From the NCBI GenBank assembly GCA_019306185.1, contig JAFDMD010000003.1, forward strand, positions 1 to 45,617: 45,617 bases of DNA, in the 5' to 3' direction. This DNA comes from Deltaproteobacteria bacterium. Lineage in GTDB: Bacteria > Desulfobacterota > Desulfobacteria > Desulfobacterales > JAFDMD01. The notes under the pieces are model-generated. The model made no database searches and was not told the origin of the DNA. It saw only the letters and a program-made list of their open reading frames with translations. Of the stretch, positions 35,826 through 44,037 are shown in pieces. The position numbers were made by a program, and so were the translations under genes. The stretch's first letter is position 1, and each line of letters opens with the position of its first letter.

Positions 35826-35881
35826 AATCTTCTCCGGTTAAATTGGTTGTATAGCCTGATTACTATAAATTGATTGTAAAA

Positions 35882-36026
35882 GTATGCCATAAAGAATGCT
35901 TACGATAAGGATATGCCCGAAGTTTATTTGCGTAGCGGCTCTTGTTGTAAAGGAAAATCCGAGCAAACAAGCAAAAAGCGTAGCAAACAAACTCGCACAT
36001 AGACAAATTGATTTAAATCGGCATAC
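35882..36026. repeat. palindromic element between trpD and trpC
   Basis: Outer ends GTATGCC (35882-35888) and GGCATAC (36020-36026) enclose the 73-bp unit 35921-35993, whose ends and core (GTAGCGGCTCTTG, TCCGAG) match the copy at 25319-25392. It fills most of the 261-bp trpD-trpC gap. Confidence 0.7.
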
Positions 36027-36086
36027 GCTTATTACCCAATCCGGCAAATCTTTTTAAATCATTTTATTGGAATCTATCTATATCTA

Positions 36087-37106
36087 TTACAGGCTGTTTT
36101 CCCTTGTAAATTCTATAAGTCTTTCCAATTTGTCTTTTGCCTCGCCGGAATCTATCGATTCTTCCGCCATTTTGATTCCCGCTTGATACGAATCCGCTTT
36201 TTCCGCCGCAACAAGAGTCGCCGCCGTATTTATAAGAACAATATTTCGTTTATCCCCTTTTTCTCCGTTAAGTATATCATTTGTTATTTTTGCGTTGAGA
36301 CGCGCATCTCCGCCTTTAATGCTTTCTATAGGGGCAAGCCTTCCGAAATAATCGGACGGATTTATGTCGTAACTTTTTATTTCCCCTTTTTTAAGTTCGG
36401 ATATTCTTGTTAAATCGCATACTGTTATTTCATCTAATCCGTCGTGTCCGCAAACTACGGAGGCTTTTTTTGAACCGAGTATTTTTAAAACATTGGCAAA
36501 GGTTTCCGTAAGATGTAACGCATATACTCCTATTAACTGGCAATTTGCGCCCGCAGGATTTGTAAGGGGACCAAGCATATTAAATATGCTTCTTATTCCA
36601 ACCTCTTTTCTTGCCTTTGCCGCATATTTCATTGCTCCGTGATATAAAGGGGCGAATAAAAACCCTATCCCTATTTCATTTATAGCCTCTTCTACTATTT
36701 CCGGATGCGTCTCTATTTTTACTCCAAGCGCTTCTAATACGTCCGCGCTTCCGCATTTACTCGATACGGAGCGATTGCCATGTTTTGCTACGGTTACGCC
36801 GCATCCTGCGGTAACAAAAGCTGTAGTTGTGGAGATGTTAAAAGTGTTTGAAAAGTCTCCTCCGGTTCCTACGGTATCCGCTACCGTAGCGCCTGCTACT
36901 TGTATTCTAAAAGCTTTGCGCCTCATCGCAAGAGCCGCTCCCGCAATTTCTTCAAATGTTTCTCCTTTTGAGGCAAGAGCCGCCATAAAAGCGCCTATCT
37001 GAGAGTTCGCGCATTTGTTTGTAAGTATTCGGTCTATCATGTATTCGATTTCTTCCGTAGTAAGATTTTCGCGATTTATGATTTTATTTAAGTATTCTTT
37101 AAACAT
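36087..37106 (-). CDS. trpD: anthranilate phosphoribosyltransferase
   Basis: TrpD joins anthranilate to PRPP. The PRPP site GTGGDFSNTFNIST is at about residues 81-94; the usual GTGGDG has Phe in place of the last Gly here, a mild variant. The later KHGNRSVSSKCGSADVLEALG region is intact. The length of 339 residues is normal. It is not fused to TrpG. Confidence 0.95.
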   Translation of the reverse strand: MFKEYLNKIINRENLTTEEIEYMIDRILTNKCANSQIGAFMAALASKGETFEEIAGAALAMRRKAFRIQVAGATVADTVGTGGDFSNTFNISTTTAFVTAGCGVTVAKHGNRSVSSKCGSADVLEALGVKIETHPEIVEEAINEIGIGFLFAPLYHGAMKYAAKARKEVGIRSIFNMLGPLTNPAGANCQLIGVYALHLTETFANVLKILGSKKASVVCGHDGLDEITVCDLTRISELKKGEIKSYDINPSDYFGRLAPIESIKGGDARLNAKITNDILNGEKGDKRNIVLINTAATLVAAEKADSYQAGIKMAEESIDSGEAKDKLERLIEFTRENSL

Positions 37107-37164
37107 TTTGAATATTTCCTTTTTTTATTCATTTTTATTTGCGGTTAAAATATTATTCCTTATG

Positions 37165-37743
37165 TTATACCGCTTCTGCGGTTAAATTTAAAAAATTTCT
37201 TAAAAGTCTTTTTCCTACGGCGGTCATTATTGATTCCGGATGAAATTGTATCCCTTCTGTTAAGTCTTTTTTATGTCGGATTCCCATTATTTCACCGTCT
37301 TCGGTTCTTGCCGTTATGTATAAGCTGTTCGGGAGTTTTTTTTCGGACGCCGCCAAAGAATGATAACGCATTGCGTAAAACGGCTTTTTTATTCCTTTGT
37401 ATATTTTTTTGCCGTCCGCCGTAATTAAAGATGTTTTTCCATGCATAATTTTTTTCGCCTGTATTATTTCGCCCCCGAATGCCGCGGCAATGCTTTGATG
37501 TCCCAAACATACTCCGAGTATCGGTATTTTACCGGTAAATTCTTTTATTGTATTTACGGATATGCCCGCGGATTCCGGTCTTCCGGGTCCGGGCGATATT
37601 ATTATTCCCGCAGGTTTTAAGGTTTTTATTTCGGAAATTTTAATTGCGTCGTTTCTTACGACCTTTGTCTGCGCGCCGATTTGCTTTACATATTGAACAA
37701 GGTTGTATGTAAATGAATCGTAATTGTCTATTATAAGTATCAT
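37165..37743 (-). CDS. trpG: anthranilate synthase glutamine amidotransferase subunit
   Basis: TrpG supplies ammonia from glutamine to TrpE. The class I amidotransferase triad is visible: Cys in GVCLGHQ (about residue 78), His and Glu in FHPES near the C-terminus. The 192-residue size is that of a stand-alone TrpG/PabA. About 58 bp separate it from trpD and 300 bp from trpE, the latter gap holding repeats. Confidence 0.95.
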   Translation of the reverse strand: MILIIDNYDSFTYNLVQYVKQIGAQTKVVRNDAIKISEIKTLKPAGIIISPGPGRPESAGISVNTIKEFTGKIPILGVCLGHQSIAAAFGGEIIQAKKIMHGKTSLITADGKKIYKGIKKPFYAMRYHSLAASEKKLPNSLYITARTEDGEIMGIRHKKDLTEGIQFHPESIMTAVGKRLLRNFLNLTAEAV

Positions 37744-37758
37744 GTTTTTCCTCTATTG

Positions 37759-37902
37759 AAATTTTGTAGGATAACTGCGCGGTTTGTCCGTTTGCGGCGT
37801 TGTATAAAAATTTTAATCCTCGAAATACTTCATGTATTCCTGCGGTTAAAATTTTTATACGCCTTGCAAACAAACAAACCGCTTTGTTATCCTACAAAAT
37901 TT
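37759..37902. repeat. 144-bp palindromic element between trpE and trpG
   Basis: AAATTTTGTAGGATAAC (37759-37775) is mirrored by GTTATCCTACAAAATTT (37886-37902), 17 bp and perfect. The core AATCCTCGAAATACTTC, then GTATTCCTGCGGTTAAAA, is the same as in the element at 31979, but the outer arms differ in sequence on both sides in a compensating way. Confidence 0.85.
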
Positions 37903-37911
37903 ATTAATTAA

Positions 37912-37957
37912 TCGATGCTTAACAAACTGTATTTTAAGCTTAAACTGTTTTGCCGAT
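37912..37957. repeat. 46-bp repeat, first copy at 24991-25036
   Basis: Matches 24991-25036 at 39 of 46 positions. It adjoins the 144-bp palindromic element in the trpE-trpG gap. Confidence 0.75.
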
Positions 37958-38044
37958 GCCTGAAGTTAAAGTTTAATAAAAGATATAAAAAATAAATCTG
38001 TTATTTATCCCTTTATTGTTTTTTATAATCATCTTTTTTTCCGA

Positions 38045-39544
38045 TTAAATATCTTTGCCAATCGCCTTTCCTCTGTTTTTAAGAAGCATAAGCGCTTTTT
38101 TTATTGCCTTTGCCTTATTTATACATTCCTTATATTCGGCTTCCGGATCAGAATCTGCAACTATTCCCGCGCCTGCGGTTACGGTTAATTTATTATCCTC
38201 TGCTACGGCTGTTCTTATTATAATAGCCATGTCCATGTTCCCGCTAAAAGATATATAGCCTACGGCGCCTCCGTAAGCTCCTCTGTAATTATCTTCGGTT
38301 TCCGCTATTATTTCCATTGCTCTTATTTTAGGCGCGCCGGATAATGTTCCCGCGGGAAAGGACGCCTTAATTAAATCCCAAGCGTCTTGATTATCTTCAA
38401 TATCGCAGGTTATATTGGAAACAAGATGCATTACATGCGAATAACGCTCCACTACCATAAGATCGGTTACCTGAACGGTTCCGGTTTTTGCTATTTTACC
38501 CAAATCGTTTCGTCCCAAATCAACAAGCATTAGGTGTTCCGCTTTCTCTTTTTCGTCCGCCAAAAGTTCGTTTGCAAGCTTTACGTCTGCAAGTTCATCT
38601 TCTCCTCTCGGTCTTGTGCCCGCTATTGGTCTTAATGTTGCAACCCGATTTTCCAAACGAACCATTGTTTCCGGAGAGGAGCCTATAAGAGCGGTTTCGT
38701 CTATGTTTAAAAAGTAAAGATAAGGGGACGGATTTATATATCTTTGCGCTCTATAAAGTTCGGAAATATCCGAAGGCGCTTTTGAAACAAAGGATTGAGA
38801 TATAACCGCCTGTATTATTTCGCCTGATTTTATATAATTTTTTACTTTTTTTACCTTTTCAATGTAATCCTCTTTTTTGCATTGAGATATTAATTCAAAA
38901 TCATCCTCCGTAGTCAAAGTTTTTTCGGGAGATTTTTCTCTTATTTTAGTTATTAGTTTGTTAAGTTTTTTTATTGCCTCGTCATATAAGTCGCCGGCCT
39001 GTTTCTTATCTTTTATAAAGGCTATTGCGGCTCCGGTTATTGTATGTTTTACATTGTCGAATATTATAAGGCTGTCCGGAATTATAAATTTTGCCATTGG
39101 TTTATTATTCGGAAACGATACCGGTATTTTTTCAAAAAAAGATACGGTTTCATACCCGAAATATCCTACTATGCCTCCCCAAAATCTTGGCAATTCCGGC
39201 ATATTTGCAGGTATGTATTGAGCCATAAACTTTTTTAAAACATTTAAAGGGTCTCCGTTATGATTTATCTTTTTGGTTTTGCCTTGATTTTCTATTTCAA
39301 CATAATCTTTAAAAACCTTTATGTTGCCGGAAGCCGAAACCATTAAAAAACTATATCTTCCCCATCTTTCCTTGCCTTCAACGCTTTCAAAAAGGGCTAT
39401 GGGCTTTTGAGGGACGTAAAATTTTTTAAGCATGGTTACCGGAGTTTCCATATCCGCAAGCATTTCAAAGCATACCGGTATTACGTTATATTTTTTTGCC
39501 ATGTCGCAAAATTTTTTTTTATTCGGAAATTGATTTATAAGCAT
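38045..39544 (-). CDS. trpE: anthranilate synthase component I
   Basis: TrpE converts chorismate to anthranilate with ammonia from TrpG. The chorismate-binding core is intact: 'FPAGTLSGAPKIRAMEII' near residue 395, 'GRNDLGKI' and 'AGAGIVADSDPEAEYKE'. The N-terminal 'ALFESVEGKERWGRYSF' corresponds to the LLES-type tryptophan feedback site. At 499 residues it is full length. The start has AAAGGAG 6 bases upstream. It is the first structural gene of the operon, below the attenuator. Confidence 0.96.
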   Translation of the reverse strand: MLINQFPNKKKFCDMAKKYNVIPVCFEMLADMETPVTMLKKFYVPQKPIALFESVEGKERWGRYSFLMVSASGNIKVFKDYVEIENQGKTKKINHNGDPLNVLKKFMAQYIPANMPELPRFWGGIVGYFGYETVSFFEKIPVSFPNNKPMAKFIIPDSLIIFDNVKHTITGAAIAFIKDKKQAGDLYDEAIKKLNKLITKIREKSPEKTLTTEDDFELISQCKKEDYIEKVKKVKNYIKSGEIIQAVISQSFVSKAPSDISELYRAQRYINPSPYLYFLNIDETALIGSSPETMVRLENRVATLRPIAGTRPRGEDELADVKLANELLADEKEKAEHLMLVDLGRNDLGKIAKTGTVQVTDLMVVERYSHVMHLVSNITCDIEDNQDAWDLIKASFPAGTLSGAPKIRAMEIIAETEDNYRGAYGGAVGYISFSGNMDMAIIIRTAVAEDNKLTVTAGAGIVADSDPEAEYKECINKAKAIKKALMLLKNRGKAIGKDI

Positions 39545-39687
39545 ATATTCTCCTTTTTTCTTTAGTTTTATTTTTGTCTTATAAATTCGCGGCTTGCACG
39601 ATTTTCGCGTTAAACAAACCGTTTTTTATAAGCCGAAATTTTATTATTATTTTTTAGCGCTTAATATTTAATCAGTCGTATAAAAAC

Positions 39688-39720
39688 AAAAAGGGCGCGA
39701 ATTGAATCCGCGCCCTTTTT
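39688..39720 (-). terminator. second terminator-like hairpin in the trp leader
   Basis: A perfect 12-bp stem, AAAAAGGGCGCG (39688-39699) with CGCGCCCTTTTT (39709-39720), loop of 9; on the minus strand it is followed by T-rich DNA. It lies between the attenuator terminator and trpE, where a constitutive terminator would be unexpected. Confidence 0.8.
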
Positions 39721-39737
39721 TAAAGTTTATAAAGCAT

Positions 39738-39770
39738 AAAAAAAACCGCGGAGGGTTAAGCCGCCGCGGT
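39738..39770 (-). terminator. trp attenuator terminator
   Basis: On the minus strand ACCGCGG (39770-39764) pairs with CCGCGGT (39751-39745), followed by seven to eight T (39745-39738). It lies 29 bp after the leader peptide stop codon, as in classical trp attenuators. Confidence 0.85.
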
Positions 39771-39798
39771 CTTTTTTTTAATTATTATATAAAAATAT

Positions 39799-39882
39799 TC
39801 ATACGCCGTCGGCAAGCTTGGTTTTGTAACCCTGCCAACGCCAATTTTTTAATTTGTTATTATTTGATATGTAAATATTCAT
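39799..39882 (-). CDS. trpL: trp leader peptide (attenuator)
   Basis: A 27-residue open frame on the minus strand, ATG at 39882 and TGA at 39799, with AAGGAA 7 bases upstream. Residues 14-16 are Trp-Arg-Trp (TGG CGT TGG). The DNA from codon 15 can form a 1:2 hairpin: 39840-39831 (CGTTGGCAGG) with 39816-39807 (CTTGCCGACG), ten pairs including two G-U. Segment 2 can in turn pair with the 5' arm of the terminator (GCCG with CGGC at 39763-39760 and flanking bases), though more weakly. Ribosome stalling at the Trp codons would cover segment 1 and favour read-through. No long ORF covers this gene. Confidence 0.85.
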   Translation of the reverse strand: MNIYISNNNKLKNWRWQGYKTKLADGV

Positions 39883-39913
39883 AAAAAAATTCCTTATGTA
39901 AATTTCAAGAATA

Positions 39914-39943
39914 AAAATAACCGAAAAAATTAATTTATGTCAA
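39914..39943 (-). promoter_or_regulatory. candidate trp operon promoter
   Basis: On the minus strand a perfect TTGACA (39943-39938) is followed after 18 bases by TATTTT (39919-39914, 4 of 6). The start of the trpL peptide lies about 32 bp downstream. Confidence 0.6.
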
Positions 39944-39993
39944 GATGTTTTTATTTTCTACGCTATAGAATTTTGAACGGATTAATAAAAAAG

Positions 39994-40404
39994 CTAAAAA
40001 ATATTAGCCGCTTTTTTAATTTTATTAGCCGCGTCCAAAGGCTTTTTTTTTATTTCGCATTCCCAAATTCTTATAACTTTCCAACCTAAATTCGCAAGAT
40101 GAGAATTTACCTTTTTATCTCTTTTTATATTTCTATCAATTTTTTTATCCCAATAATCTTTGTTGGAAGCGGACTTTGTATTTCTGCAGTCGTGTCCATG
40201 CCAAAAACAGCCGTCAACAAAAACCGTAATTTTATATTTATGAAAAACAAAATCCGGCTTGCCGAATACTTTATAATTTCGTCTCCATCCTTCTATCCCG
40301 TATTGTCGAAAAATTTCTATTAATTTTAATTCGGTTGACTTATTTTTATTCGATTTAACCGCTCTCATTACTTTTGAGCGTTTCTCTTTTGAAAAAACGT
40401 CCAT
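39994..40404 (-). CDS. vsr: Vsr, very short patch repair (T:G mismatch) endonuclease
   Basis: Vsr nicks 5' of T in T:G mismatches that arise when 5-methylcytosine deaminates at the sites of a partner C5-methylase. The 136-residue protein has the family pattern: 'RSKVMRAVKSNKNKSTELKL' at the start, GKPDFVF with the catalytic Asp, and VFVDGCFWHGHDC with zinc and catalytic residues. It is intact. Its ATG lies six bases after the end of the broken restriction gene, suggesting translational coupling in the ancestral methylase-restriction-vsr operon. Confidence 0.93.
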   Translation of the reverse strand: MDVFSKEKRSKVMRAVKSNKNKSTELKLIEIFRQYGIEGWRRNYKVFGKPDFVFHKYKITVFVDGCFWHGHDCRNTKSASNKDYWDKKIDRNIKRDKKVNSHLANLGWKVIRIWECEIKKKPLDAANKIKKAANIF

Positions 40405-40410
40405 AATTTT

Positions 40411-41148
40411 TTACCTGTTAATTGCAACCCAATTTTTTTGAAAACCGATTTGTTCTATAATTTTTTCAAAATCTAAAGGTAAAGGTTTTTTTATACGGAA
40501 TCGAATCGCCGAAGCGGGTATATAAGAATATATAATAGTAAACTATCCTCCGCTCGGCTGCCATGTAAACTTATGCTCTTTATTGACTTTATTAATTCCT
40601 TCCAAATTACCGTTTTTATTTTCTCGCCACTCATATTCACCCGGAATGAATTTGTTAGTCTCGGTTTCAAAAAGCGTAAACTCAAGCTTATTTATGTTTC
40701 TTATAAGAATTACGGTTCTCATATAATCATATTTATCTAAAGCTATATTAATACGCTCGTTTCATATGTTAATTATTGCTTTTCCGGTTTCTTCCAAGTT
40801 CTTGCGAGGCTCGCTAATACCGTAAGAGTAATCCGGAGAATTTCTACCGGAGATTATTCTGATTTTTTTACAAGAATGAGGGTTTTTGTTTTTAACGCTT
40901 TTCACAGACCATGCCTGTTTTTTAAAAACCACATCGGCTAGCCCCAAAGGGCGCGCCAAATGTTTGCCGTTTATAGAACTTGCAAAAATATTTCCCCAAT
41001 CTTCTCCGCTAATATCCGCTTTACCTATAGCAAAATTATATACTAACCTTCGGCTGATTTCGTATATTGCTTCCTTTGGAAATTCTCCGAGAGGATATAA
41101 TTCGCTTCCTGTTCTCTCTTTTGCATCTCTCAATTTTGGACGTCGCAT
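40411..41148 (-). pseudogene. type II restriction endonuclease gene with two in-frame stops
   Basis: A single frame of 246 codons runs from ATG 41148 to TAA 40411, with TGA at codon 129 (40764-40762) and TAG at codon 202 (40545-40543) and no frameshift. Translation between and after the stops stays protein-like (for example NERVNIALDKYDYMRTVILI, then EHKFTWQPSGG, then FRIKKPLPLDFEKIIEQIGF). Asp72 and the SVKSVK segment (81-86) fit a PD-(D/E)XK site. The family is not identified to target level. The start overlaps the methylase by 113 bp. Trp (TGG) and Gln (CAG) are likely ancestral codons. Other genes here use TGA and TAG or TAA as stops, so recoding is unlikely. Confidence 0.85.
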
Positions 41149-42037
41149 GTATAACCTCTTTGATTACGGCTTTAATTATCGTTACAGGAACCGCGTTGCC
41201 GACTTGCTTTTTGGTTTGGCAATCGGAACAAACAATTTTAAATGTTTCCGGAAAACCTTGCAATCTGAGCATTTCGCGCGGAGTAAGTCTTCTTTTTCCG
41301 TTAACGAGAAGATAATTATAAGAGGCGCCGGCGCGCAACGCGCATGAATAAGGATAACTTGTAACGTTGCCTCCTTTATTTTCATGCCAAATAGCCAAGC
41401 TGTATTTACTTTTGTGTTTAATGCGTCTTTTTTCGCAAATTTTATCGCTGGCATAATGTTTTTTGTCAACTTTGCTTTCGATTATTTTGGAAAGAGGAAT
41501 ATATTCTTTTTTGGGGTAAGGCCATTTAAACTCTACGGAATTATTAAGAAAACCGACTATAATAACTCTTTCTCTTTTTTGGGGCAACCCGTAATCAAGA
41601 GCGTTAAGAACCCGCCAACCAACTTTATATCCAAGCGTTTCCAATGATTCTATAATTCTATTAATAGTCTGTTTTTTATTATGAGCCGCCAGTTGTTTGA
41701 CATTTTCCAAAATAAAGGTAGAAGGTTGTTTTGCTTTTAATATTCTTATGATTTCAAAAAAAAGAGTCCCTCTAATATCTTCAAACCCTAATCTTTTCCC
41801 TATAATGCTGAAGGGCTGGCAAGGGAAACCGGCAAAAAGCATATCGTGGGTAGGAATATCAGACGCCTTTATCTTTGTTATATCTCCGCTTACTTTTATT
41901 CCGTAATTCGCTTCATAGGCTTTTTTTGCATAAGCGTCTGTTTCGCTGGCAAAAAGGCATTTTCCGCCGAGCGATTTGGCGGCGAAATGAAAGCCTCCGA
42001 TTCCGGCAAATAGGTCTATAAAAGTAAATTTGTTCAT
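41036..42037 (-). CDS. DNA cytosine-5 methyltransferase (Dcm-type)
   Basis: This 333-residue C5-methylase has motif I FIDLFAGIGGFH (residues 6-17), motif IV PCQPFS with catalytic Cys73, motif VI ENV (from Glu111), motif VIII QKRERV and motif X GNAVP, in the usual order, with the target-recognition region between VIII and X. The recognition sequence cannot be read from this. It is intact and is followed by an overlapping restriction-gene remnant and by vsr. The last 30 or so residues come from the overlap and may be dispensable. Confidence 0.94.
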   Translation of the reverse strand: MNKFTFIDLFAGIGGFHFAAKSLGGKCLFASETDAYAKKAYEANYGIKVSGDITKIKASDIPTHDMLFAGFPCQPFSIIGKRLGFEDIRGTLFFEIIRILKAKQPSTFILENVKQLAAHNKKQTINRIIESLETLGYKVGWRVLNALDYGLPQKRERVIIVGFLNNSVEFKWPYPKKEYIPLSKIIESKVDKKHYASDKICEKRRIKHKSKYSLAIWHENKGGNVTSYPYSCALRAGASYNYLLVNGKRRLTPREMLRLQGFPETFKIVCSDCQTKKQVGNAVPVTIIKAVIKEVIHATSKIERCKRENRKRIISSRRISKGSNIRNQPKVSI

Positions 42038-42133
42038 TTAAACGGTATTTATTCTTTTGGTTTATTTATTGTCTATACGTTTTATTATTTATATTAATAA
42101 GATGTTTTTTCAAGTTTTTCATTTGTTTTATAA

Positions 42134-42937
42134 TTATTGTTCGGCAGGCGAAAGATGTATTGCCGGAAAATCTCCGGCGGGGCTTTTCCCTACAAATATT
42201 TCGCATTCATAGACTTCTTGAAGAGTTTCTTTTGTAAGGGCGCAAGAAGGATCGCCCACGATTTTTTTTTCTCCGTTTTTCATTAATAATATTTTTTCCG
42301 CGTACATTGAAGCAAGATTAAGGTCGTGAGATACCATTATTATGGTTCTGTTTTGTTTGGTTTTTAAATTTTTTAAAAGCTCCATTAATCTGATTTGATG
42401 CGCCGGATCAAGAGACGCCGTAGGTTCGTCTAATATTATTATTTTAGGCTGCTGGGCTATTGCTCTCGCTATAAATAACCGTTGTCTTTCTCCGCCGCTT
42501 AACTGGTCAAGCCTTCTTTCCGCAAACTTTTCGGTATCCGTAAAACGCATAGCCTCTTTTGCTATTTTTATATCCTCCGCGCTTTCTATTCCAAGTATTC
42601 CTGTATGAGGGTATCTTCCCATATAAACGATTTCTTTTGCTTTAAATGGAAATGAAACCGGTATTTGTTGCGGAACAAAGGCTATAAAGCGAGCAAGCTG
42701 TTTTGCGGAGAATGAGGATATTGGAGAGTCGCTTATTCGAACCTCTCCTACGCTTGCTTTTATTATGCCCGCTAATATTTTAACCAGAGTTGTTTTGCCG
42801 GATCCGTTTGGTCCTGCAATAACAAAAAATTCTCCCTGATTTATATCAAAGGATATGTTTTTTACGGCGTTGAAGCTTTTATAATTATAATTGATCGATA
42901 GCGCTTCTATGGCTTTTTTTATGTTTTTATTTGTCAT
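42134..42937 (-). CDS. ABC transporter ATP-binding protein, FecE/BtuD type
   Basis: The 267-residue ATPase has Walker A GPNGSGKTT, the Q loop, signature LSGGERQR, Walker B IIILDEPTASLD and the H loop VSHD. The 'EIVYMGRYPHTG' segment is characteristic of ATPases for iron-siderophore, haem or cobalamin import (FecCD partners). No permease or binding protein lies next to it, so its partner must be elsewhere or just outside the operon. The function is inferred from subfamily only. Confidence 0.85.
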   Translation of the reverse strand: MTNKNIKKAIEALSINYNYKSFNAVKNISFDINQGEFFVIAGPNGSGKTTLVKILAGIIKASVGEVRISDSPISSFSAKQLARFIAFVPQQIPVSFPFKAKEIVYMGRYPHTGILGIESAEDIKIAKEAMRFTDTEKFAERRLDQLSGGERQRLFIARAIAQQPKIIILDEPTASLDPAHQIRLMELLKNLKTKQNRTIIMVSHDLNLASMYAEKILLMKNGEKKIVGDPSCALTKETLQEVYECEIFVGKSPAGDFPAIHLSPAEQ

Positions 42938-43032
42938 TCAAAATTTATTTGGTTTTATTTTTATTATATTATGGGAAGTCCTATTTCGTTAATAATAGAA
43001 TTTAGACTACCTCCGAAAGTATGTATATTTAA

Positions 43033-43956
43033 TTATTTGGCAAACAGATTTAATTGAGAGAAGCTTGCTTGATGGTTGATTACTTTTTCAATATAATATT
43101 CTTTTTTTATTTGATTGTTATTCATTTGTTTTTGACAAATATAAAAATTAACTTTTAACAAGTCTCCTTCTTTAAAGGATACTTTTCTATTTTTTATTTT
43201 TTGTATAAAATCGTTATCTTGTATTTCGGCATAAAAAATATCCTTTTCCTCCTTAAACCGCCATTTATATTTTTCTACAAATGATATACTAACTATCTTT
43301 AATATAGCTCTACGTCTCTCTTCATTAATTATCTTTTCTTCTTCTTGAAAAATAAAATAATTACCTTCGCTTTTCTTAATAATAAAAAAATCCGCTTTAT
43401 TTTTATCTATACTGTTTGTACAAGCAAAAGATTCTATCCCTTCGCTTTTTAAAGGTTTTGCAATAGCTTGTTCTAACGACTTCCTAATTTTAGGATTGTT
43501 AAGTAATTCGACTGTTTTGGGTTCGATATTTTCTATATAATCATTATCCTCTGTGATTATTTTTGCGCTATTCTTTTTGATTTCGGTTTTTTTTATCTTT
43601 CTATTTTTTAACCGCTTAATAACATGTACAAGACCTTTAACTCCATCTTTAACATTAAAACCCAGCATGGACATTATAGTAGCAATTTCAAATATATTGT
43701 CACTATCAGGTATAAAATTCGAGAAAATTTGAAAATTTTGTGCTATAGCTAAATCTATTCCAAAACTTCCTTGTTCAAATGAAGCTTTTACTTTTACAGA
43801 TATTTCTGTATCCTTTTTATTTAGTATGCGATTTGTCTCTTCAAATACATCTGAAATAGCTAATAACGCAGGAGCGAGCTCTCGTATATCCATTTCATTA
43901 TTTTTTAACGCGCTGCCATCATATACTACATATAGATTTGCTTCTGTATTTTTCAT
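43033..43956 (-). CDS. uncharacterised 307-residue protein
   Basis: I cannot assign a function. The N-terminal 'LYVVYDGSALKNNEMDIRELAPALLAISDVFEETNRIL' region (about 7-44) resembles a widespread family of unknown function that I recall from accessory or prophage-like loci, but I cannot verify a family name. A central hydrophobic stretch (about 85-100) is not clearly a membrane helix, and a basic segment follows (RLKNRKIKKTEIKK). No catalytic motif is evident. GGAG lies 5 bases before the ATG. It stands alone between an ABC ATPase and a retropepsin-type lipoprotein on the same strand. Confidence 0.75.
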   Translation of the reverse strand: MKNTEANLYVVYDGSALKNNEMDIRELAPALLAISDVFEETNRILNKKDTEISVKVKASFEQGSFGIDLAIAQNFQIFSNFIPDSDNIFEIATIMSMLGFNVKDGVKGLVHVIKRLKNRKIKKTEIKKNSAKIITEDNDYIENIEPKTVELLNNPKIRKSLEQAIAKPLKSEGIESFACTNSIDKNKADFFIIKKSEGNYFIFQEEEKIINEERRRAILKIVSISFVEKYKWRFKEEKDIFYAEIQDNDFIQKIKNRKVSFKEGDLLKVNFYICQKQMNNNQIKKEYYIEKVINHQASFSQLNLFAK

Positions 43957-44037
43957 AGCGCTCCATAATTGTAACTATTTATATAATCAACCGACTTTTT
44001 TTAAAAGGCTAATAGCTGTTTAATATTAATCAACTGT

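Noticed and set aside
39702-39884. 60-codon plus-strand ORF over the trp attenuator
   Set aside because: It is the antisense shadow of the leader hairpins and trpL.
40491-40685. 64-codon minus-strand ORF
   Set aside because: It is out of frame with the restriction-gene remnant, whose own translation over the same DNA is far more protein-like.
40543-40764. Stop-codon recoding (TGA as Trp, TAG as Gln) in the restriction gene
   Set aside because: TGA terminates dsrO and the trp leader peptide here and other genes stop normally, so genome-wide reassignment does not fit; local nonsense mutation is simpler.
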